Assembly: GCA_037178855.1 (NCBI GenBank) | Contig: JASJZC010000006.1 | Span: 4,216,001-4,280,000 of the forward strand | DNA length: 64,000 nucleotides | From: Oscheius sp. JU75 | Taxonomy: Eukaryota > Nematoda > Chromadorea > Rhabditida > Rhabditidae | Direction: 5' to 3' | Part shown: piece by piece, positions 55,946-64,000 of the stretch | Position numbering within the stretch: the stretch's first letter is position 1 | How the letters are laid out: each line of letters starts with the position of its first letter | Notes under the pieces: generated by a model | Database searches by the model: none | Told to the model about the DNA's origin: nothing | What the model saw: the letters and a program-made list of their open reading frames with translations, nothing else | Translations under genes and position numbers: made by a program

Positions 55946-56765
55946 ATGGTTAACGGATCTACGGCGCGAGGCGTAAGGACGCGGTCATGTTCGAGAGCGA
56001 CGAATGTCGACGGGTGTGTTTGTCCTTTTACCTTGGAGAATACGTTTTTGCAGGAAGAAGATGACGATGAAGAATAGATCGAGCTCTACCAACACACCGC
56101 CTACACTTAAGTTCGAGATCGTTGAGGCGGATCCGGTGGAAACCCTACTGGCAAAATTTAGCATGAAAAGTCGGGATGCCCTTCGGAAATCCAAACAACG
56201 GGCAAGTAGTATGCCTTTTCTATCGCTAAAGCTAATCAAGTGCTTCAGGCTTCATACAGGTAGCCAGCACTATTCAAAGATTCGGGCCGGGGCAGGCCGT
56301 TTCCAAGGATATCGCTTTCTACGATCCCCCTGTTCTCAAAGTCGTCCTTGAGGGCTTCAATCGCGGCAAGAAGTGGGACATTCAGCTGGCCAGCGAGTAC
56401 CTCTCGCCCATCATTGGTTAGTACATTCCTTTTCTTAGAAACATCGTTGACTTTTAGCCAACCTCCCGGACAGAACCTGCGGCTCCGCTTGTGTCCAGAG
56501 CCTTGAAATCATCACCTCCAAGCTACTGGCTAATATCCTTACAGCCAGCCGCTGTAGACCGAGCCTCGGAGTCGATATTGCCGCAGAGGAGAGAAAAGAA
56601 CAAGCCGATGCTTGCCTCAAGGTTATTTTATCGTTCTTCTCCTAACCAATTAAATCTTAGAACCTACGAGAATTACGCGATTCCAAGAAAGTTCCTGTCA
56701 TGAAGATTTCGGAAGAAGTAGCTGTCCAGCTTCATGACGTTCTCCATCGACTACGGGCCATTTGA
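55946..56765 (+). CDS. mei-2: Katanin p80 con80-domain protein, MEI-2-like
   Basis: Katanin severs microtubules; in C. elegans the small subunit MEI-2, a con80 domain without WD40 repeats, partners the ATPase MEI-1 in meiotic spindles. Five exons give about 210 residues. N-terminus: basic, MVNGSTARGVRTRSCSR. Then FEIVEADPVETLLAKFSM, a helical FIQVASTIQRFGPGQAVSKD, and the con80 core: KKWDIQLASEYLSPIIANL, VQSLEIITSKLLANIL, then SLGVDIAAEERKEQADACL, which matches the p80 C-terminal GVDI-x-x-EER-x(4)-C block, and LHDVLHRL. No WD40 region precedes it. ATG 55946 is two bases after a ttacag acceptor. It is 161 bp downstream of the HSD gene and 193 bp upstream of the peptidase gene. The con80 call is good; strict orthology to mei-2 is likely but unproven. 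Confidence 0.72.
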
Positions 56766-56958
56766 TTCCTTTTCTCGTCTATAGTTGTCAGACTTTGAAC
56801 CAATTTCTATAAATATCAGCCTTGCAGCTATGATTTTGCTTTCCAAAATGGCTCTGATCCTCATTTGCTTCTTCCCCAGCGGTCTTATAGCGAAATATTT
56901 CCCAACGTCAGTTTGCCTGCGCCGTGCTGCATTTCAAATAATTTTAGATAGGTTTTCC

Positions 56959-58948
56959 ATGTTGAGGCAAAAGATGTTCCGGGTGTTTTCGCCTCGGAAG
57001 CTTCCTCTTCGGAAGTTCTCTATTACTGGTGTTCTTGGCGAGGCACAAGTATGTTTTTTCAACACTTTCCTTTATTTGTCTGCCTAGGATATCAGCAAAT
57101 TGCCATTATCTGTCCCTCTTCCACAGTTTTCTGCCGCTTCGAGTAGCCAGAAGTCGTCAATTGTTCCTCCCTACTCGGCTGATGTCTCCGTCCTCGACAA
57201 TAAGATTCGGGTTGCTTCTCAAGAGCATTTTGGAGACTATTGCACTATTGGATGTGAGTTTCTCTTGTGATCCTTTTGCTGAGCCTGTTCATTTGCAGTA
57301 GCTATTGAAAGTGGCTCCCGGTTCGAAGCCCTGCATCCAACTGGAACTTCTCATATCGTGGAAAAGTTGGCTTTCGGAGTAAGCATGGTCTTTTTGTGAT
57401 CAAGACAAGCATTCAGGCGAATGCTAAACAGTCGTCTAGAGAAGAAATCTACGAGGTCCTGGAACGAAATGGTGGACTAATCGACTGTCAGAGTACCCGA
57501 GTAAGTCAGCCATTGTTTTCCTAGTGAAGATGCGGGTAGGACACATTCATTTATGCTGCCAGTTGTCACATCGACGGACTCGATGAGGTTATGGAAGTTA
57601 TTGCTAACTCCGTCTGGAGACCACGGGTTACTGATGACGAGGTTTGACCTATTTTTAGCCGAGTTCAATAAAAGTTTCAGTTCAAAGAAGCACAAATGAT
57701 CGTGGAGTTTGAGAACGAGGACATGGCTCATAAGATAGAGTGCGAGCCCTTGATAACTGATTGGATTCATACGGTTTGAGCCTTCCCTTTGGTGTACAAA
57801 ACAGCCGATTCTAGGCAGCTTTTCGAGGCAACACGCTCGGGTTTTCCAAGTATACGAAAAACGAAGCGCTGGCCAAGATAACCAAAAAGGATGTGCTTAC
57901 CTTCATGAGTCTCTACCATCACCCAGAACGAATTGTTGTAGCCGGAATCGGGATTCCACATGATCAGCTGCGCGAGACCACACAGCGCTATTTCAATTAC
58001 AACACAGCAATCTGGAACACGAATCCTGAGATCCTGACTTCCAAAATTCCCTCAATTGACAACTCTGTAGCTCAATATACCGGCGGAGAAATAAGAGTGC
58101 GTTTTCCTCTCTTTTCCAGTACAAGAAGCTGCTTCAGGTTCAGAAAGATCTCAGTAAAATTGCAGTCGGTACACCGTATCCACATCTCGCCCATGTTGGT
58201 CTCGGATTCGAGGGCTGTAGCTACAAGTAGGCTCATTTTTTTTGTACAATTTGTTCATATATCGTTCAGAGACGACGATTTTGTCACAATGTGTGTGATT
58301 CAGTCTCTGCTGGGAGGCGGAGGTTCATTTTCTGCCGGAGGTCCAGGCAAAGGAATGTATACTCGGCTCTACACCGAGGTCATGAACCAGTGAGCGTTTT
58401 CAAAGGTTTTTTTAATGAGAATTTCTTAAGGTATCATTGGATCTACAGTTGCATTGCCTATAACCATTCCTACGCCGACTCTGGTCTATTTTGTATACAC
58501 GCCGCCTGCCCTCCCGAAGGAGTCAATTATGCTCTTCAAGTTATTTTAGATCAGTTTATCCGACTCTCGAAGGGTGTCGCGAAGGACGAATTGTCGAGGT
58601 TTGTTTATTTTTAACTGGAAAAATACTGTATTTAGGGCAAAAATCCAGCTAAAGTCGCAGCTGATGATGAATCTGGAGATCCGGCCGGTCATGTTCGAAG
58701 ATCTCGCCCGACAGGTCATTGGACATGGAAAACGTCGTCTGCCGATAGAATACATGGAACAGATTGATCGAGTGACAGCCGAGGATATCATGCGTGTAGG
58801 ACAGCGGCTTCTTGCCGGAAAACCAAGTCTCGTGGGCTATGGAGTCATCGACACTTTGGCCAGCTATAGCCAATTGGAGGATGCTGCCGCCCAACGCAAT
58901 CCCGATCTGCTGGAGAAGAAGAACAAGATTTTCAGCTGGCAGTCATAG
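56959..58948 (+). CDS. mppa-1: Mitochondrial processing peptidase, alpha subunit
   Basis: The alpha subunit binds presequences in the matrix protease that removes mitochondrial targeting peptides; the beta subunit carries the zinc site. ATG 56959 opens a basic amphipathic presequence (MLRQKMFRVFSPRKLPLRKF). Then ISKLPLSVPLPQF, the M16 N-domain with SRFEALHPTGTSHIVEKLAF in place of the beta subunit's HxxEH, RNGGLIDCQSTRDTFIYAAS, and the alpha-specific glycine-rich loop SLLGGGGSFSAGGPGKGMYT that grips substrate. It ends NPDLLEKKNKIFSWQS. At about 515 residues it has the usual length. Nine or so short introns. It is the last of three plus-strand genes with small gaps, so it may be co-transcribed with the HSD and MEI-2-like genes. 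Confidence 0.9.
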
Positions 58949-59083
58949 CTCGTTTGTTTGTTGAATTTGAACTGTTAGAACGGATTAAATTTAAGTTATA
59001 CGTAGCGGGACACAACCCGTGAGACGAATATTGCTACCGTACAAAAGGAAAGACTGTCATGTTGAGTTGAGGAAGAGACAAAG

Positions 59084-60713
59084 TTAGTTGAATTGAGGCA
59101 GGGCGAGTTTGACGTCGATTCCGAGCAAGAAACAGGCCACTGTAGACTGGGCCATTCTGTAGTTTGTTCCATTTACTGAACAAAACAGATAACAAACCTT
59201 CTCTGTAGAATAGCCTTTCCGAAGGCCGAAAGATATGATTCTTTAGACGATCGCGGCTCCAAATCCATGAGATATACAGTAATGAACATCGAGATCTAGT
59301 TTTAGGTCTGTTTCAGTTTCAGACTAACTGACCGGTTTCTTGTCAAGAATGTTGCTCTGAATTTCGGGAGGAATGTAGTCTTTCACGTCATCGATTTCAG
59401 GGGTACACATTTCAGTCTCGATGTCGTAGGGACCCGGCTGCATCGTGCTACATCTACAAACGGGAAAGATAATAGTATTGCATATAACCCACTTGCAATC
59501 GTCGTCAATGCTCTTGTGACTTGTGACTCTCGAAGGAGTCGCAGTGACTCTCGTTGTTGATTGTGCCTTGAGCTGTTTGCAGAAATCGCAGAAGACACTG
59601 AAGGCGATAGTTTCAATGGATTTTCTCAACCCACCAAGTTCCTTCGAGCTTGGCACATGGACACTGATTGACTTTCTCGTCAATCTTTTTGTTACAGGGA
59701 AGAGTCGGATGTGAGGGATCGGGAGTTCCGCCTACTCGCATCTCGATCTCGGCTATCAGATTCTTGATCGGTTTCTCGATCATCACACCTGGAGTCTCTA
59801 TTTTTAGAAGAGCAAAAGACAAACCTTCTGCCTTGATCTTGATGCATCCAGGAATGACGGGATTCTTGGGAATCAACTGGATTTTATCCGGATTGAACCG
59901 GATACTGGGTTTGTATTTTGAGACATCGATGCCCTTCCTTGTTAGATAAACTGAAACGCGATCTTTATCCAGAGTCGGACGGAACCGATTGGCATGAAAC
60001 ACTCTGTGAAAAACTCGTTACAGACAGTTCCGGAAGACATATACTACAGAGGACAACATCTGGGCGATACAGATCTAAACTGTTCAGCTCAAGGCTGTCT
60101 GTGTTTATCATATGTCTGCGATCCGGGACTCGAACCACGACTGACATGTCAATCTGTTGCCAAATGATTAGATGATCAGTTAGCTCTAATTAGAATGTCA
60201 CTACATGATCAATTCTGGTTTCAGAGAAATGCCTGAAATTGTAAGATAAGAGTGTCCCAGGTCTACAGAGACAAAAAAGAATAACGTGACAATTTGATAC
60301 AGAAGAAGAGTCGGATGTCTTGACTTACAGGAAGATATTCTGGGTGAGAGTGAAATCTGCTGCAATAAGTTAGAGAAGCGGCAACGAACAAGATCTACTA
60401 ATTATGAGAACTACTGTTAGAGTTTGACCGGCAGATCAGCTATCCAGAGTTCATTTCCCCGCGCGGATCGTCTCTCCGTGACCGCAATCTCGCTCTCTCA
60501 TCGATTCAGCAAGGCGTTGCGTGTTAAAAGATTATCACAACAGGTTCATGGATCCCCTGACTTTCTCTATATCACCCTCATGTAAGTTATAGTCAAAAAA
60601 GAATGCAACTGACCCGGAGAACAGGCTCCAGAGACTCGAATATCGACCTCAGCCTTGTCTTGACCATTGACAATAGTGACAAGAAGAAGGAGAGACAGGA
60701 GAAGGGACGACAT
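59084..60713 (-). CDS. Secreted cysteine-rich protein, nematode-type, function unknown
   Basis: ATG 60713 gives a signal peptide, MSSLLLSLLLLVTIVNGQ. A middle region includes FNPDKIQLIPKNPVIPGCIK and EIEMRVGGTPDPSHPTLPCN, then a Cys-dense part: KVNQCPCAKLEGTCVFCDFC, DDDCKCSTMQPG, EMCTPEIDDVKD. The C-terminal exons read RLFYREVNGTNYRMAQSTVA then CFLLGIDVKLALPQFN and stop at 59084-59086. Exon phases agree throughout this 3' half; the exons between the signal peptide and about 60000 are not resolved and may be incomplete. I do not recognise the family. The gene lies 99 bp downstream of the S28 peptidase gene on the same strand, a spacing typical of nematode operons. Confidence 0.62.
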
Positions 60714-60812
60714 GGCCGGACTGCGCGAACACGACCCGCCCGCCCCTCGGCGCCAATCCGCGCATCAGCACTCGATTCGGACTTACAGGAAACAGATTCT
60801 TTATTCACTCGT

Positions 60813-62663
60813 TCAATAAGTCAAAGGCTTGTAGGTGGCCCCGATGAAGTAGGCCACCTCTCTGTTGATCGTATCTCTTGCCGTATCCAGTCCCGCGGGC
60901 TCACCTGCGTATCTGAATTTGGTTCTTTATTTGGATAGAATGAAACATACTTGGGATACATGTCACTGCAATGTCCAGCCTCTGAAACACTTCAGATTAA
61001 GTGTACTGTAAAGACTTACTGTCGACTTTCACTGGAGTCACATGGTTGTTTGGATCGGCGTTGTAGATTCCCAGAACGTGCCACTAAATGGCAATGAAAG
61101 GTAATGACAGTCAACTCACTGGATCGTACATTCCGTTGGGCAGGACCACATTTGTTGCCTGAACTCTTTTCTCTACACCCATATTCAGTGAACTACCTTG
61201 TATCCCTCGATACCTCCGTACTTGGCTAGAGTCTTGTCGTTTCTGTCTCTGATGTACTTGATATTGACGGAAGAGTCGAACATCTGGGTGCACATGTCAA
61301 CAAAGTAGCTGAAAGACATTTATTATATGGGAGAGCTCCACAAACTTGAGAGGAATAATCTGCTGGAAGACGTTTCTGCCCTGGTCAGTCGTCTGTAGCA
61401 CTCCGAGTTCGTTACTGAAAGTGAGAGATAAACAAAAAACATCAAAATTACCAGCAGAGCCACATCCATCCCCTACCAGCGGCATTATCAGTCGAAGCGT
61501 CGTAGGTCGTGTTCGAAAGATCGACCATCATGCTCGAGTAGCTGTTGTCTACGCCCGGAGTTGAGTTGGTTTTGAGCTGGTTGTACTGAAAAGAGTATCT
61601 CTGGAGCTGACTTCAAAAATACCCAGTTGTAGACGTTCATAACTCTCTGAGGAAGACTCTCCACTGACGTGTCCGTCATGATATTGCACAGACCAGAAGC
61701 TCCAAGACCGCCCATGGTAGCACTGTCCTAAAGGAAGGAATAGCAAGACCTGTCTATCTACCTACTCTTCCATCATAAGTGTACTGGATGGTGTCCTGGA
61801 AGACTCCAAAGATATTACTGAAGAAGTTATCGACATCTAGTTGGGTCACGGAGTCGTCTTTGAAGAGAGGATTCGGCCTGTACTTTTTGAAGAACTAAGG
61901 AGAGAAACCTACTTGAAGATGTTGTTGAGCTGATCCCTTCCGTTGTTGCTCAAACTCCACTGCTGCATCTGGGTGAAGGCGTCATTCGTTGCATTCGAGC
62001 AAGCTCCAGTGGTATCAGTGTCTTGCAGAACGAAATTGACCACCTGGGCATATTCTGAAAGGAACTTTCGTAACTGGAAGTGTGGGAGAACTCACGGAAG
62101 AAGTCTAAGGTCCACAGCATTGGGGCACTACTCTAAAGTTGTCTGTTGAACCCAAGAGTATGAGAGAACTCACAGCCACAGCTCCTACAGTATCCTGAGG
62201 GTATCTCATACGGAAAAGGGCAGACAGGGCTCCGGGATATGAGCCACCGAAGGTTACCCACTTCGGGTTCGTATAGTTAAATTTAGTATTCATTGTCTGG
62301 ATGAACTGGTGGATATCTTCCAGCGCCTGATCCATGTTACAGACCTTCAGATGGTCGAAGGTCAGGTCCCTTGAAGTTGGAGTTAGATTTCAAACAGAGA
62401 CATACGGGTAAGGCCTAGAGAAACCGAAGCATCTGTGTTCCAACTGGAAAACGTCAGCTCCGTAGAGCTGAGCCAGTTTGAGATAAGTGTAGTTGCCATT
62501 GACAATCCATTTGTTAGTGGCGATAGACTCTCCCTGAATCAGCAGAAATACCACATTCTTGTCGAGCTGGCGGTAGTTCGAATTGTACCAGTAGCGCTGA
62601 AAAGTAAATTTATCATCTCTTGCAAGGGATAGTCACAGGATCAACACCTTCCAAGGTGTCCAT
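60813..62663 (-). CDS. Serine carboxypeptidase of family S28 (lysosomal Pro-X type)
   Basis: S28 enzymes are secreted or lysosomal alpha/beta-hydrolase carboxypeptidases that cleave after proline. Landmarks on the minus strand: RYWYNSNYRQLDKNVVFLLI, QLYGADVFQLEHRCFGFSRP, the nucleophile elbow VTFGGSYPGALSALF, the Asp-bearing PNGMYDPWHVLGIYN and the His-bearing AGHCSDMYP, giving a complete triad. The last exon ends REVAYFIGATYKPLTY with TGA 60813-60815. Introns are about 40-55 nt. The 5' end is unclear: ATG at 62663 (MDTLEGVDP) is the first usable start but lacks a signal peptide and the usual QxxDHF motif, so a further exon upstream is likely. It is similar to nematode pcp-type genes. Confidence 0.83.
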
Positions 62664-63050
62664 TGTCAAGTACTGTCATTCGCTGTGTCTCAGCTGCGTC
62701 CATTCTTCCTTTGTCAGACTATTTCCGTTCTTCTATCGTACTGTTTCCCACCTGTCTCCCAGCATGTCTCTTAAGTTTACTGTGAACTATCATCTTGTCT
62801 TTCCTCAACTACGGGATCAGGAGCAGCCTTCTTCAAACTACCGAAGTCTCAAACTGGCTTGGCATGCTACCTCTAATCCTAACGCTCTTAATGCCTCCGT
62901 GTGTTTGTAACCAAACGAACAAAACTTCGATGTTACAACACCAATTAGCTCCCTAAACAATTTGGCAAGTCGAGACCAATCTCTACGCCGCTATCGCCGT
63001 AGAGTTAGTTGGACGCCTCACTCGCCAACAGCCTCCCCTCTGGTCTCCGG

Positions 63051-64000
63051 ATGCTCCCGAAGAAGAAGTTCGCCAGGACGACGAGACAGGAAAGAAAGAA
63101 AAATGCCGAAGACGAGAAGGGCGACGAGACGGCGCGTGCTATGAAGGTGGCCAGGAGCAACGACGAAGAGAGCCAAAATGTCAAGCAGGCCGGTAGTCGG
63201 CCTCAGAAGAAGCTCATCTTCGGCTTCGCCAAGAAGACGACGGATCTCGGCGCGAAGGGCCTGAAGGACCAGTTCGGCACGATGAAGAGAATCTGCGACT
63301 GGGAGAACATGAAGGTCTTCATGGATAGCAACAACAAGGGCAAAAATCGCTACAAGGACGTCGGATGTCTGGACGGATCGAGAGTCAAGCTCAAGAGCTC
63401 CGAGAACGACTACATTCACGCGAACTACGTCAAGACACCCGCCTCGGACAAGCGATTCATCTGTGCTCAGGCTCCGCTCGAGAAGACCTGCACCGACTTC
63501 TGGGCCATGATCATGCAGGAGTGCTGTGAAAACATCAGTGAGTCTTTTATCTATTCATACTACCCTTGTTAGTCAAAGATTGGGACTTATTGAGCGTATC
63601 CAAACGTCGTTGCTAGTTTTTCCACGTAGCGCAGTCGGTTAGAGCTTCTACTACGGAACCAAACAAGCCGTGTTCGATTCCCAAGCGCACTAACGTCGTT
63701 AGAGACTCCTCTGCGTTGTTAGTTTGTCTATTCTGTGACCAAGGTGTATATAGTTCAACACTTGCCGTCTCGTTCCAATATGCAATGTCTTGCAGTCATG
63801 CTCTGCAACCTGACCGAAAAGGGCGCCAAGAAGTGTCACGAGTACTTCCCGACCAATCCGGACGAGACGCTGATCTTCGACAACTACACGGTTCGTTGTA
63901 TCAGCAGACAAGACTTCAAGTTCAAGTGCAACACCAGCGCCGTGATCAAGGAGACGCAGCTGGAGGTGAAGTGTGAGAGCAAGAGTCAGGAACTGAAGCA
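63051..64000 (+). CDS. Protein tyrosine phosphatase, N-terminal part (3' end outside window)
   Basis: This is a cytoplasmic classical PTP, of the kind much expanded and often sperm-enriched in nematodes. The first in-frame ATG is 63051 (MLPKKKFARTTRQERKKN), a very basic leader. PTP blocks in order: NRYKDVGCLDGSRVKL, NDYIHANYV, KRFICAQAPLEKTCTDFWAM and, after a 250-nt intron (about 63539-63794), VMLCNLTEKGAKKCHEYFP. The window ends before the WPD loop and the catalytic HCSxGxGR motif, so activity cannot be judged. Bases and codons in the exons are more GC-rich (many gag, aag and ctc codons) than neighbouring genes, which may reflect high expression or origin by duplication from elsewhere. The intron holds a tRNA-like fragment. 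Confidence 0.85.
63632..63702 (+). pseudogene. tRNA-like fragment with A and B boxes in the PTP intron
   Basis: The sequence has an A-box-like tagcgcagtcggttagagc and, 35 nt later, a B-box-like gttcgattccc, the two internal RNA polymerase III promoter words at tRNA-like spacing. The acceptor, anticodon and T stems do not pair properly, so this is not a working tRNA. It is probably a decayed tRNA or tRNA-derived short element in the intron of the phosphatase gene. Confidence 0.4.

Noticed and set aside
1-64000. CRISPR arrays, bacterial operons, phage genes or plasmid origins
   Set aside because: Nothing of this kind is present; the sequence is eukaryotic with spliceosomal introns throughout.

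Overview
The window looks like a piece of a nematode nuclear genome, most likely a rhabditid (clade V). The evidence is: very short introns, mostly 31-45 nt, ending in tttcag-type acceptors; nematode-type nuclear hormone receptors in a tandem array; a seven-pass receptor with Sre-family motifs; acyltransferase-3/SGNH (oac-type) and MEI-2-like genes; several nematode-style insulin-like peptides; and acceptor sites placed a few bases before many start codons, as expected with spliced-leader trans-splicing. I cannot name the species. All exon structures were worked out by eye from reading frames and splice signals, so individual boundaries may be off by a few bases.

Layout. 1-16.7 kb is gene-dense and conserved: the 3' part of Integrator subunit 5, an ENPP-type phosphodiesterase, an SLC1 glutamate transporter, a short ADAM metalloprotease, a tiny unknown protein, a cornichon-family cargo receptor, a LMX1-class LIM-homeodomain gene (lim-6-like), a glutathione peroxidase and a lysine-rich protein with a signal-anchor. 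17-23 kb holds an anillin and an oac-type acyltransferase with an inverted remnant of its own SGNH exon upstream. 23-28 kb holds three insulin-like peptide genes and a PLP/M6-like four-pass membrane protein.

28.5-36.2 kb is a head-to-tail array of four nuclear hormone receptor genes, followed by a fourth insulin-like gene at 37.05 kb. 37.4-49.4 kb is almost empty of genes. It contains a secreted protein resembling an activin type II receptor ectodomain, a 94-nt hairpin and a 291-bp foldback element. 49.4-54 kb holds a small secreted Cys protein, an Sre-type receptor, a four-pass membrane protein and a fifth insulin-like gene on the minus strand.

54.5-59 kb is a plus-strand run of 3-beta-HSD-like, MEI-2-like katanin subunit and mitochondrial processing peptidase alpha genes with 160-195 bp gaps, which fits a nematode operon. 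59-62.7 kb is a minus-strand pair, an S28 serine peptidase and a secreted Cys-rich protein, about 100 bp apart. The window ends inside a protein tyrosine phosphatase.

The accessory theme is secreted signalling and reception: five insulin-like peptides, a soluble receptor-like ectodomain, four NHRs and a chemoreceptor. That mixture is typical of fast-evolving regions of nematode chromosomes.
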